NCBI GenBank assembly: GCA_030247855.1
Contig: JAPDRN010000052.1
Location: 124,001-188,000, forward strand
Source: Knufia peltigerae
Taxonomy: Eukaryota > Ascomycota > Eurotiomycetes > Chaetothyriales > Trichomeriaceae
Direction: 5' to 3'
DNA: 64,000 nt
The notes beneath the pieces are model-generated. The model saw only the letters and a program-made list of their open reading frames with translations, did not search any database and had not been told where the DNA came from. Positions within the stretch are counted from its first letter, which is position 1, and every line of letters starts with the position of its first letter. Positions 47,813 through 59,400 of the stretch are shown here, in pieces. The translations under genes were made by a program, and so were the position numbers.

Positions 47813-49040
47813 TGGGGAGTATAGATGAGATGACGTACGGAGTAGACGAGACTGTAAATGATTTTCCTCTGATGGGTTAGCGAACATGCATTTCATGGGA
47901 TAGGGTCAGCGATATTGGATTTGACACCGAGCATTGGGCCAGAAGTATTTTGTGTTAATACTCCGTACTCCAACTTTGGACGAGAATTGTGTATATGGTA
48001 TTCAGAGTACGCGGTAGTGATGAGGTGAAACTGGAAGTGAAGGGAAAAGGACGGGACGATTCGGTCAATGACCGTTTGTACAGCCAGTCAATCAGTATTG
48101 ACGTTGGCATTGACGATGGTATCAAGGACGACAGAACCTGAGTCATTCCAGATCAATCGAATTGAGAAGAAAGTAGAAGTAGTGAATTAACCTGTCACTC
48201 ATCAATTACATCAATTCCAATTCATCTTCTCATAAGGTCAAGACATTTCACTTATTCCTCACTTCATCTTTTCACCCAGTGATATGTCCTCGTAGATACT
48301 TGCTATACAGACATAACTTTTGTACCGAGGTAGCACAATTCTTCAGGACGCCGAGTCAGCTGCAGGGTCAAGAAAATCTCCGTCATTGTGCCTAGAATAC
48401 GAGACGGTCATAGGATCATAACTACCTAGAGCCTAGAGTGCGCGCCATCGCCATCTCCAAGGCCCCCCAATACCGGTGCTCGGCACTCCATAAGGTACAG
48501 TAAAGAGACACTGACAGGACTCACTACTCCCTATTATACCCACTCAACTCACCCCTAATTGTACTCGTACTGAGACCCAGGGCGTCAATCGTTAGGGCTT
48601 TTGGTACGGAGTACTTGTTCCTCTCACTCCGTCCTTGTCCCCAGCAAACCAAAGCCGTTCTTCACCGCCAAGTCGGGACGTCTCCACCATTCTCATTCTT
48701 CATCACCGCAGCGCAGGGGGGTCGACTTTGAACTATTGTACCACACTCACCACCACCACTACTTTACTTACCATTGAACTATTTCTCCCCGCTTCATCAT
48801 CTCCTCGTCCTTAATCCACGGCGAATCTACAACCATCCTCTCACAATCCTCGTCGCGGCTTCATAACCGTTTTTCAATCACACACACATCGCCTTTTCAC
48901 CTCGACTCCATCTCCAATCCAATCTCTCGATCCCTCGATCCCTCGATCCTCGATCTTCGATCTCTCGGCCACCTTCTTCCCTCCGAACCCCAAAGGATGA
49001 GTCTTAGTTGACGTCGGCACTCAAAAGATCGACCACAACC
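47813..49040. promoter_or_regulatory. Promoter and leader region of rcd1
   Basis: 1.2 kb. The right half (48650-48990) is a C/T-rich leader typical of fungal genes. Three copies of TACGGAGTA occur at 47836-47844, 47959-47967 and 48605-48613. A four-codon upstream open frame lies at 48997-49011. Confidence 0.5.
48997..49011 (+). promoter_or_regulatory. Short upstream open reading frame before rcd1
   Basis: ATG AGT CTT AGT TGA encodes four residues and ends 29 nt before the predicted rcd1 start. If transcribed, it could reduce or tune translation. Confidence 0.45.
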
Positions 49041-50337
49041 ATGATTCAAACACAGCATCTGTACTCGCATCAGCAGCAGTACAGCCAACACGAGTCAACC
49101 TGGCAACATGCCGGCCCTCAGCAAGGCATGAATCACGGATCTCAGCAAGCTCAGGCCCAGGCGGCTGCAGCTGCTGTGGCCGCGGCCCAGCAACAACATT
49201 ACACGCGCATCGCCATGAACCAGAACCACAACTCTTCTCACACTCAAGCTGGTAATCGACAGAGCTCAGGCGACAACGCACAAAACAACATGGGCGCTTC
49301 CCTCATGAACGACCGCGGCTCGCCGGGTCAGGACGATGAAAATCGCAAAGTCTTACAATGGGTGTCGGAGCTCATGGATCCTAATCGGAGAGAGGGTGCA
49401 TTGATGGAGTTGAGCAAGAAGAGAGAACAAGTCCCCGAACTCGCTCTGGTCCTTTGGCACAGCTTTGGTGTCATGACTAGCTTGCTTCAAGAAATCATTT
49501 CGGTCTATCCTCTCTTGAATCCCAGCCAGCTCACTGCGGCGGCCAGCAATCGTGTCTGCAATGCCCTTGCTCTCCTCCAATGTGTCGCCAGCCACAATGA
49601 GACTCGAGGTCTGTTCTTGACTGGTAAGTCTGCGTTGCTGTACAGATCGGTCTTCGATGCTAATGAAATCTATAGCGCACATTCCACTGTTCCTCTATCC
49701 TTTCCTCAACACTACTTCCAAGTCGCGTCCTTTCGAATATCTCCGCCTTACATCGTTGGGTGTCATTGGAGCCTTGGTCAAGAATGAGCCATCTGCCAGC
49801 GTTTCTATGAACCCCAGTGGAACTCCCGGTAACAACAACAATTCTTCCCCGACGATTACGTTCCTCTTGACGACCGAGATCATTCCACTCTGCCTCCGTA
49901 TTATGGAGACCGGCAGTGAGCTCTCCAAGACGGTTGCGATCTTCATCGTCCAGAAGATTCTGCTCGACGACACTGGTCTGGGGTACATCTGCGCCACATA
50001 TGAGAGATTCTACGCCGTGGGTACGGTCTTGAGCAATATGGTCATTGGCCTTGTCGAAACTCAAACCGTCCGTCTTCTCAAGCATGTTGTTCGATGTTTC
50101 TTGAGGTGAGTTGAGTTCCTGGCCTGCGTGAGTTGTGGCACTTGCTAATGCCTGTCCAGGTTGAGCGACAACAATCGTGCTCGTCAGGCACTTCGCCAAT
50201 GTCTTCCGGAGCCTCTTCGCGACGCAACCTTTTCCAACGTTCTTCGAGACGATGCCGCGACCAAACGCTGCCTTGCTCAACTTCTCATCAACTTGAGTGA
50301 CACGGTCACAGACACTCAGAACGACCAATTCGAGTGA
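49041..50337 (+). CDS. rcd1: Rcd1/Caf40 (CNOT9) subunit of the CCR4-NOT complex
   Basis: Model: join 49041..49623, 49676..50105, 50160..50337; 396 aa. Residues of about 1-95 are Gln/His/Ala-rich and disordered. From ENRKVLQWVSELMDPNRREGA onward the protein follows the conserved armadillo-like Rcd1 fold: LSKKREQVPELALVLWHSFG, LLQEIISVYPLLNPSQLT, ASNRVCNALALLQCVASH, then ARPF-type FLNTTSKSRPFEYLRLTSLGVIG, and RARQALRQCLPEPLRD near the end. It is a core CCR4-NOT subunit in cytoplasm and nucleus that links mRNA deadenylation and repression to RNA-binding partners. High conservation makes the three-exon structure secure. The C-terminus is short and lacks the Pro/Gln-rich tail of some fungal homologues. 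Confidence 0.97.
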
Positions 50338-51125
50338 AGCACATCGGCCGATCTTGCTTGACCTGTGGCTCGATTCCTATCTGCTTTGCCAAGACACGAC
50401 ATGATACCCTTGATCAAGGTGACGAATCTTATTTTCTCTCTCTTTTCAGCATTGCGAGCGGCGACAAACGAACACCAAAGAACATAACATGAACTTGGAC
50501 AATTGGAGTACTTGGCGGGGTCTTTTTTCCAACCTTCTTCTTTTCCGCGGGACGATGAGTCGAATCAACATAGAAATCAGATACCCATATGGATCTTGGC
50601 TGCATGATTTTCTTGAGCGAAAGTCAACGCTTTATGATCCAACGACGAAGAGGATTTTCCTTCTCAGGAAGAGGAAATGTAACAAGATGCATGGTTTGGG
50701 GGTTCAGCTGAAACTGGCTGGGAGTTGAGACAGAAAAGTTCTTGATTGGTGGCGGTGATTTTTTTATTTCATGGTTTCTTCTTCTTCTTTACACTACTCG
50801 CATGGGGGCAAACAGAACAGCGTTCTATGGCTCTATGTTATCATACTGCAAACAAATCTCTCTCTTTTTGCCTAATCCTAGCAAGATGGAAACAAAGGCT
50901 TGATCATTTTTGGATCGTCAAGTGGTGCAGGGTTTTGAGTCTGCGGATTTGGCCATGAGCGTCAGGCGCAGCTTCCAACATACACAGAGGCAGGCAAGAC
51001 CTTAACTTGGGTATCTACCTCGTTAAAGAAAGTGAGGCTACAACGCAAGGCCAATGACTTAAGCTACCTAAATCACTTTCAATGATTCATGTAACGGCAT
51101 GATGGAATGCGGTTATACATGTCCC

Positions 51126-51158
51126 GCGCACACACGCGCGCGCACACACACACACACA
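51126..51158. repeat. CA/CG dinucleotide microsatellite
   Basis: Alternating purine-pyrimidine tract of CA and CG units, about 33 bp, with potential for Z-DNA. Confidence 0.75.
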
Positions 51159-51460
51159 TACTACAAAGGACCTTGCGTGTGTCTCTACAAGGCGCAAGAC
51201 AAGAAGTACTAGCTGTTGCTAGCTAGCTACATCGGACGCAAGGTCGAGTTGGGCGCGAGATGGGTGTGAAATATAAAGATCGAGGAGAGGAGAGACACGA
51301 AGTATCGATCTTGATATTGTCAGTTGTCTTTTTTTGGCAGAGCTTTTTTGGAATCTGTTTTTTTATGTTTCTCTTTTTTTTCCTTCTTTTTTTCTCCAAA
51401 AGAAAATTCAAGGGTTCAAAGGTCAATATTGGTTTGGCATTTCTTGCTGTTGTCGTTGTT

Positions 51461-51493
51461 GATGATGATGATGATGACGACGATGACGACGAG
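51461..51493. repeat. GAT/GAC trinucleotide tract
   Basis: About eleven GAT or GAC units in non-coding sequence downstream of rcd1. In one frame it would encode a run of Asp. Confidence 0.75.
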
Positions 51494-51604
51494 GTTGAGA
51501 GAGGTCAAGAAAGATAGCGAGCTTTTTTTCCGCTTGGGAGGAGAGGGAAAGGGTTTCCTGCAACAACACAAGAATCATCATATTTCGTGTACTTTATCCC
51601 CACG

Positions 51605-51635
51605 CTGTTGTTGCTGCTACTGCTGCTGCTGCTGC
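51605..51635. repeat. GCT trinucleotide tract
   Basis: About ten GCT/GTT/ACT-type units including five consecutive GCT, non-coding. Confidence 0.7.
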
Positions 51636-52450
51636 GACGTTGACAAGCAACCCGAACCGATCGAAAGAGGCGTTGATCTTTTGTTTTTGATCTTTTTTCC
51701 TCTCTCTCTTCGGCATGCTATGTCTGGGAGCGCCATGGATCCTCCTCTTGCCCGGGAGAGGTGATGGCGACTCGTGGACGTACGGTGTGGGTTGGTTGAT
51801 TGTTGATTGATTGTTTGTTTGTTTGTTCCTAGGTATATCGTCCACGTTCTTTTACCCCTTCTTTACATACTTTGTAAATGTATATATTTGCAACAAGATG
51901 CACAAAAAACCCAGGCAGACAAGACCGATGAAGTGCGCGTACGCACATAAAACACACCGACAAAAACCAAAAAAAACGCATACACAGATTGTGAAGGGGG
52001 GGGGAGAGAGTCATTTACCAAAGCGAGGAAAGATGGGTATAATATTGTCAGATCAGGTTTATTTACTCCACATTTTGAGTTTTTGAGTTTTTGAGTAAAT
52101 AGAGATGAAAAGAATATGATCAGGATGCAGTCAAGGATAAAAGTAAAGTGTATGGTACAGAGTTGCTCGTTAAATGTGTTCAAAACCCTCAGGTACCCAA
52201 GGGAGATGGCCGGGATTCTGAAAGCCTTATGGTGGGGTAACTGATAAAGACGTCTATCTACCCACCTACAAGTACATCTCTTACCATGACGACAATCTTC
52301 CCGCCTCTTTATTACAAAGCCTCGCGAAAGAGATAGAGACGAGTTTCGGATTTTCTTTTTTATTTTCAACCTAGGTAAATCACTTACCGGGCAACAGTTC
52401 TCACACCGCAAGCTCAAACGTCACCGACTCCCCCGCCCACACACACAAAG

Positions 52451-53479
52451 ATGTCCAAACCGACACTCGTCTCAAAGCCAGTCGGACCCATCGGATACGG
52501 CCTCATGGGCTTGACGTGGCGTCCGACGCCCCAGCCGGCGGAACAAAGCTACGAGGCCATGGCCAAGGCGCTCGACCTGGGGGCGAATTTCTGGAACGGC
52601 GGCGAGATCTACGGCTCTCCGCGGCGCCACTCGTGCCACTTGCTCAAGGAGTACTTCACCCTGCACCCCGACCACGCGGACCGAGTCGTGATCAGCATCA
52701 AGGGGGGCTGCAAGCCCGGCACCATCGAACCGGACGGGTCGCGGGAGAACGTCCGGCGGTCGGTCGAGGACTGCCTCGAGATCCTCGACGGGACCAAAAA
52801 GATCGACATCTTCGAGTGTGCGCGCGTCGACCCGAACGTGCCCATCGAGGACACCGTCGGCCACCTCGCCGAGCTCGTCAAGGAAGGCAAGATTGGCGGC
52901 ATCGGACTGTCCGAGGTCAAGGCGAGCACGATCGAACGCGCGCACGCGGTGCACCCCATCGCCGCCGTCGAGGTCGAGGTCAGTCTCTTTGGCAGCACGG
53001 ACATCCTGAGGAACGGCGTGGCCAAGACATGCGCGAGGCTGGGCATCCCGATCGTCGCCTACAGCCCCCTCGGTCGAGGAGCCCTGACGGGCGAAGGTGT
53101 CCGGAAGAACGCCGACATCCCCGACGGCGATTTCCGCAAACACATGCCCAAGTTTCAGGACGACGTGCTCGAGCAGAACAACCGCGTCGTGGATGAGGTG
53201 GGGAAGTTGGCCGAGAAGAAGGGCGTGACGAGGCCGCAGATCGCCATCGCCTGGGTGAGACAGTTGAGTGGACGCACGATCGATCTCAATGGGGAGAAGG
53301 TGACTCTCGGAACCGTCATCCCCATCCCTGGCGCCACCAAGATCGAGAGGATCGAGGAGAACACGAAGCTCGTCGAGTTGACCGACGACGAAATGAAGGA
53401 GATTGCGGACATCTTGAAATCCAATCCTGTCGCGGGCGATAGGTATCCCAAGGCCGGCATGCATTTGGCGGACGGATGA
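52451..53479 (+). CDS. Aldo/keto reductase, pyridoxal-reductase-like
   Basis: Intronless, 342 aa. TIM-barrel aldo/keto reductase features run through IGYGLMGLTW, NFWNGGEIYG, VVISIKGG and IPIVAYSPLGRGALTG, with GTVIPIPGATKIERIEEN near the C-terminus. The segments GLMGLTWRP and NFWNGGE are those of fungal pyridoxal reductases (Plr1 group). These reduce pyridoxal to pyridoxine with NADPH in the cytosol as part of vitamin B6 salvage. Against the usual catalytic tetrad, the Asp position is Asn49, Tyr54 and Lys84 are present, and the His position is Ala124 in FECARVD. The strongly G+C-rich third positions contrast with the spacer upstream and open long antisense frames. Substrate assignment remains inference from the subfamily. 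Confidence 0.9.
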   Translation: MSKPTLVSKPVGPIGYGLMGLTWRPTPQPAEQSYEAMAKALDLGANFWNGGEIYGSPRRHSCHLLKEYFTLHPDHADRVVISIKGGCKPGTIEPDGSRENVRRSVEDCLEILDGTKKIDIFECARVDPNVPIEDTVGHLAELVKEGKIGGIGLSEVKASTIERAHAVHPIAAVEVEVSLFGSTDILRNGVAKTCARLGIPIVAYSPLGRGALTGEGVRKNADIPDGDFRKHMPKFQDDVLEQNNRVVDEVGKLAEKKGVTRPQIAIAWVRQLSGRTIDLNGEKVTLGTVIPIPGATKIERIEENTKLVELTDDEMKEIADILKSNPVAGDRYPKAGMHLADG

Positions 53480-53576
53480 TATGGTGTAATAAGAAACGAG
53501 CATGATTGGGTTTTGACCTCGTGAAATAGCGGCCACTGTAGTATGGCAGAATACTGAATCACATCGTCTCTCTCTC

Positions 53577-55509
53577 TTACCTAGTGGCATACTCCCAGTC
53601 CGCACGGAGAGGCATCACGACGCCTTCATAGAACCGGCCACGGAAATCCTGGTCGTTCAAGTCATAGTCCGATGTCTCAAAGTTGCAGTTGATACATCGT
53701 TGCGTGGCCTTTGCGTAGTTGGGCAATTCCTGATGGTGAATAAGTTCTGCTAATCGGGTCGCCGTGGCATATTCAGTAATGATGTCGCGATTGCCGTTCT
53801 TGTCTAGGTCTGAAGCTTCGGTGAGATCGGGAAGAGGCTTTGCATAGGACAGTTCGATCAGAGCCACGCCCAAAGCGAAGATAATTTCGTTCTTCACCAA
53901 CCTACGTCGATACGCCCTCTGGGCTTTGATCGCAGTGGGTGTGCCGATGGGAAAGGAGACGTATGGCCGGTCGAGTAGATAGTTGCCTCTTGTGTCCCGC
54001 AGAAAATAGATGTCACACAGATCCCACGACGGAAGAAGCCAAGGGGTGTCGTAAAGTCGAAGTACAGCTACAGCGAGTGCGAGAGCCACCGTGCACCTAT
54101 GTATCAGTTAGCCATCTGAAGCTATCAACGATCTGGGCACTCGTAGTACTTCATTCTTGGACCAAGCGTGACTTTGCCAGTTTCGAGCAAGAGATGATGC
54201 AATGAAGCGTCGGGCACGACCTGGTTCTGTGCGCCGACTCCAGAGGTCAAGAACAAATGGTGTCTTCGCAAATGATCTTCGAGATATCCCAGACAGCGAT
54301 TGACACTGGTTTGTGAGCCCAGACTCCGGCACAGGTTGTCAATTTCAGGCCCTGACAATTTACTAATATGCGAGGTGGCCGGGGCGATTGCTGTTGGATT
54401 TGTGGGTGTGTCATTGTGGAATCGTACCCCTTTCCGAGGTGATCGTATGGTCCTTGGGTCTTGGTCAACGCTCAGGAAAGATACTCAACATTCACCAGCA
54501 ACTTACGTGGCCTGTACAATCTCTGAACACTGGATCTCCACATCTCGCCATTTATACGCCACCGCTGGTACAAGAGAGGTTGCCTTGTCAAAGACGAGCA
54601 GCAACTCAAATCGACTCTGCTCCGCTTCATCGTCGTTGTCCGCCTCTTCGTCCATCTGAGCTTTCAGAAGCATGTTTGCTCTATGGGAAAATTGGCAGGT
54701 GCAAGGATTTGCCCACTTCAGACGAAGCATCTCCGAGAGACTGTTGGCGCTATCTCGGATGTTCGCCCAGATCCTTGCCTTTTTGCGGCGATCTCTTTCC
54801 AGCCGCAAGCATTCAACCTCCAGGGCAATGCCGGTAAGTCGATTGATTTTCGAGATGTCATTGTCGATGGCATCTATCAAAGCAGAACATTTGTTCGATT
54901 CGAAGCCGCCCTTTATGCGTGTCCAAACATTGCCGAAGAACTGCTCACGCGCTTTGCAGTCCATTGTGCCATCTGAAAGAACCCACGGCGGCTTGACCCA
55001 AGACGCTGATTAGTACTTCTATAGATCACCGTAGTCCATAATCTGCCAGAAGACTCACTCTGAAATCTGGTCCAAGTTTCAGCTTATGTGCCAGTTTCGA
55101 CATTCTTTTCCTCAAAGCACATAGAGCTGCTAAATAGACCTGACAGCTCGGCCCGAGCCGTTCTGTGAGTCTTCGCTGAAGATCGCCGTCTCTCCAAGCC
55201 TGTCGTCTCTTCTCATCATCACTTTCTGAGAGCAACGTTTTCATATGAGCATCAGACAAATTCAGAGGCGCAAGCAACTTCCAGCATGAATATTCAAAGA
55301 TGCTCAGAGACACGGCGAATGAGCTGTTGATATCGGCGAAGATGCATTCATAGTTTTTCACGCTTTGGACCACGCTGACCTGCCATTTATCTTAGACTCA
55401 AAGTGTGAAGACGTGCTGAATTACTTGCCCCTTCCGCATAATGTTCAAGTCCGCTTATAAGCAAGGGAACTGCTCCCAGGACCAAGCCAGCAACCTCAAA
55501 TCCCGACAT
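53577..55509 (-). CDS. DUF7580-family protein
   Basis: Model: complement(join 53577..54096, 54150..54452, 54507..54991, 55059..55379, 55429..55509); 569 aa. The N-terminus MSGFEVAGLVLGAVPLLISG followed by LEHYAEG is the hallmark opening of a large Pezizomycotina family. The C-terminal half has LCRSLGSQTSVNRCLGYLED, VALALAVAVLRLYDTPWLL, YVSFP and FALGVALIELSYAKPL, as in the DUF7580 domain, which somewhat resembles the C-lobe of a kinase fold. No catalytic motif is evident. The first intron has a GC donor (GGG|GCAAGT), and the acceptors at 54993 and 54454 are AAG. The exon 4 donor could alternatively be a few bases further on. Such proteins are expanded at variable, NLR-related fungal loci, and function is unknown. 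It is divergent from the 1466-residue fusion gene, 313 bp between starts. Confidence 0.78.
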
Positions 55510-55822
55510 CTGTTTGCTTCGAATTCGAAACCGCTGGAAGGGACGGCCTTACAATCAGTATCAGAATGAAAGAAATACTCCACGCAAAGCATGGTACCTC
55601 GAAAGAGTTCCAATGCCAATTCCGGCAATGGCAGAAGGTGTTGTTTCCGATGTGTTGTCGACTCAGCCGCATGAGGCTGCAACGTGTGATCGCTCACTTA
55701 CCCCGCCATCACTGCACCTTGTCTGTTCCTTCCTAGTCTGAGTTGGTCAAATATCGTCGCTTCGTTCTCAGCTGCGACAATTCTGTGCCTGCGACCATTC
55801 CATCAATCGAGTACAGGACGAC
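55510..55822. promoter_or_regulatory. Compact divergent promoter of the DUF7580 and PPIP5K-like fusion genes
   Basis: 313 bp between the two ATG codons. No other gene is present. The short spacing suggests shared expression. Confidence 0.55.
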
Positions 55823-56438
55823 ATGGAACCTCTCATCTCCGACGCCTTTTTAGATTGCCTCGCGAAGTTCGAGCAACTGGTAGAGACACTCAGCGGTGCT
55901 GTTCCATCCCAACCTCAATCCAATTCCTTTGCAGGCGCCTGCTCAGATGAACTGGTCAAGTTCAAATTGTGGGCGGGGAATCTAGGGGCTGGGTACTCCG
56001 GGAAAAGGTATGAGCTTTCTCTCGACTATCGTTTGAGGGAGGCGTCATTCTTCAAAGAGCAGGTCAGTCAGTGTTTTATCATCCACAGCTATGGGGCTAT
56101 TAAGCCATGCTTTGTTTAGGTGTTGAGATTGCTACGCATCCTGGCCGTTCATCTCGATGTCGCCCTATCTCTGGCCGCGAACAATTATTCCGACGGTCAC
56201 CTCAGGGTAGTTGGTTCCGCCGACCTCTCACAGGACCAGAAAGCACCAAATTTAGCAACTACAGAAGACGACGATTCACCCTGGGATATATCTTCTGGTT
56301 CAGAAAGTGAGACTGACAAACCTCCTAATCGTAATGCAGCGGACGCGGACGACCAAATCATGTCTCCAAAAGCAATCACATCAAGGTGGATCACGCAGGA
56401 ATCAGACATGCACGCACGCATGCCCGACCAATCTTTGG

Positions 56439-56472
<34 letters not shown>

Positions 56473-59400
56473 TCCCCTGAGGGTATTAGAATCCATTCAA
56501 TTCACACTTTCTTGCCTCTGTCGGCTGCCCATCCGGAAGCCGGCAACGTTTGATCGCATAAAGCAACGAGCTTTCTTGGATACCTCTCCATATCAGCAAT
56601 TCGATACATCTTATGTCCAAGACAAATATCCTCGCCTGGATGATGAGGTTGCCGCTCGCCTTGGTAAGTTGATTACCCGACGCCGTCAACTCTTGCGCTA
56701 TCGGCAGACCCACCACGAAAGCCTTAAGAGTCCTGCTCTGGAGAAGACTTCAGCAATTGATGCGAAGAAAGGTTCTAAATCTGATCCATCGATTGACTCT
56801 GAGTTGGATGAAAGTTCCGTCGTAGTACCACCCGACCCACAAGACATTGCTAGTGAACATCCTACACAAAGGACAAAAGCAACCACTATGAGAGTGAGCG
56901 ATGAATTGCCTGAAATATACCCTGCGTCAATTCCAGAGTCCAAATCATCTGTCGCTTCGACCTATACTGCAAAGGAACTCAAAATCGAAGTGCCACCCCG
57001 ACCCAGAGCAGGAGATGGGTGTGAGCTGGAAGATTTTGAGTGCCCCTACTGCTTACTATTTCAGACCATCCGCACGGATCATCAGTGGAAGTAAGCTAAA
57101 GAATTCCCCCCTCCCTGTCGTTGCACGCTGACTTGGTAGGAAACATGTCCTGGAGGACATACAGCCCTATACGTGTACTTTTCCTGCTTGTGGAATGTCA
57201 GATATATTCTTCGAGGACCGCGAGCAATGGTGGAGACACGAATTGTCGATGCACCGAGTTGTATGGCATTGCAATGAAGTTGACCATCCGGAGTTTGAAG
57301 ATCAAACCCATTTTATCAATCACATGACTACATCCCACGGTATTCAAATGACGCCAGAGAAACTGCATTCCTCACAGGGCATGTTCCAATCCCCTAGCAA
57401 GTCTCCCGGCGGGGTGTGCAACCTCTGTCAAGCCTATTCTAAACGGCTCAAGAGCCATGTGGGCCGTCATCTGCAACAGCTTTCTCTTTTCGCTCTTCCA
57501 CGATTCAATGATATTCAAGGAAGTGGCAAAGCTGAGCTTGACAGCGAGAGCTCACGCCTAGTGGTCGAGAACGAGCCTAGATCTTCCAGATCATCATCTA
57601 TCTCCGAAGGACCGGCGGAAGGTACTGCCCATCAACCCTATAGCAGAGATGACAGGCAAATTCTTGAAGGCTTTGGCCAGGATTATGTGTATGCCCCTGA
57701 AATACCAAAGCTTGCTACAGAGGTTGACTGGGACAATGTGACGGACAAGTTCTCTCAAGCTCGGGGTCAAGCAGCAACCCAGACGGTCACATCGACCGAA
57801 ATTCAGATTCTATCGCGACGCAAAATTCTGGGAGTTTGCGCCTTCGACGAAATGGCCAGATCAAGTTCGAGTCAAGAGATTTGGTCTCGTCTCCTGTCCT
57901 CCGGTATCCAAGTCATTATCTTTGGCGATAAGACTATTCTAGATGATGATTTCGAGGACTGGCCTATCTGTGACGCGCTGCTTGTAAACGACTCTGAGCA
58001 CTTTCCGCTCCACAAGGCCATTGCGTATGCCAGGCTCCGTCAGCCCTTTCTTATCAATGATCTGTGGATGCAAGACGCGTTGAGGGATCGTCGCATATCC
58101 CTAATGATACTAGCCCGGTACAGTATGCGAACACCAAGACAGGTATTCGTCAATCGTGATGATTGGCATCTTGTCGCACCCGAGGGACGCGAACACGTTC
58201 TTCAAAAATCGGGCTTCGATCTCCGCCGTGGAGTCTCCTTGACAAAGCATGTGGAAATGTCTTATAATGGAGATAGCCTTTGGGTGGATGGAACAGAAAT
58301 CACTAAGCCCTTTGTTGAAAAGCCCGCTAATGCATGGCATCATGATTTTATTGTCTACTTCCCCAGCTTCCAAAGTGGTGGAGCCCGAAGGTTGTTCCTC
58401 CACGATGGGAAGGCTATGTCTGAATACATTCCAGACTTAATCTTACCACGATGTTTTACTGACAAGGGTTCAAGTTATATCTATGAAGCATTTTTAGGTG
58501 CACAAAGTGCGATGCATATCAAAGTCTTCAATATGGACAGTCTATTCTGCCATGCAAAAATGCGGAGGTCCCCGTTACTTGATGACAGAGTACGCTTGGA
58601 TACCAACGACAAGGAAATGAGCCACACAATTTCCCCGAGTGTTCATGAGAAATACCTATCAAATAAAGTCACTCAATTGTTTGGGCTGCGAATATGCAGT
58701 GTTGGATTTATACGGGTAGATTCTGGCCTGAGTTATGTCGTCAGTGTTGGCAGATGTGAGTTTCCGGGAAGTGATGAGGACTACTATGAGCAGTGTTCTA
58801 CAATATTGCGGTCATGGATTGATGGTACAGAAGATACAAATCAGGTTCTGCCGACCATCCCATCGTCACCGTCATTCAGCCTTAAGGGTCTTGTGGTATG
58901 TATTCAGTCTGGCGACCACGTGCCGATACAGTCTCTATCCTTCCAATCTGAATCCGAAGAGCTTCATGTTCTTCTGAAGCAAGCTGAAGTAACCTCAATC
59001 CGAGGGAGCACCGTTCTGAAGAAGGCCTTGAAAGAAGCTAAGCCTGCCCTTTTGGGTAACTTCGAGAACTTTGATCAATCTCTCTGGACAACATTATGCA
59101 ACTCCGAGGATGTACAGGTGAAACTCTGTCAAGAGGAATACACCGCACCGCAAAGATACATCGCACAGCCTTTGTATCAATTGTCATGGGGTGGTCGATC
59201 TGTGCACTCGTTGAGATATCAGTGTGAGGATCTTGGACGGAGTATGCGAGAAGAATATGCGTTGCTTAACAGAACCATGGTTGATGATGTCGAAGTCCAT
59301 TGTGGGCCGGGACGAGTATCTTGCGCCAGTGCAGAATTTTGGGCAGCGTCATTTTTGGGTAGACAAGAGGTTGGGGTCAATGGTGATCAACTTCCCCAAG

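Larger units (their letters stand above)
50338..52450. other. Microsatellite-rich spacer, 2.1 kb
   Basis: No gene. Simple repeats are dense from 51120 to 52100: (CA)n with CG units at about 51126-51158, poly-T/TTC tracts 51330-51405, GAT/GAC units 51461-51493, (GCT)n 51605-51635, (TTTG)n about 51806-51827, a nine-G run near 51996 and three TTTTTGAG units near 52075-52095. Confidence 0.7.

Noticed and set aside
52472..53605. 378-codon minus-strand open frame antisense to the aldo/keto reductase
   Set aside because: It is created by the G+C-rich third positions of the real gene. Its translation is Asp/Arg/Leu-rich with no domain.
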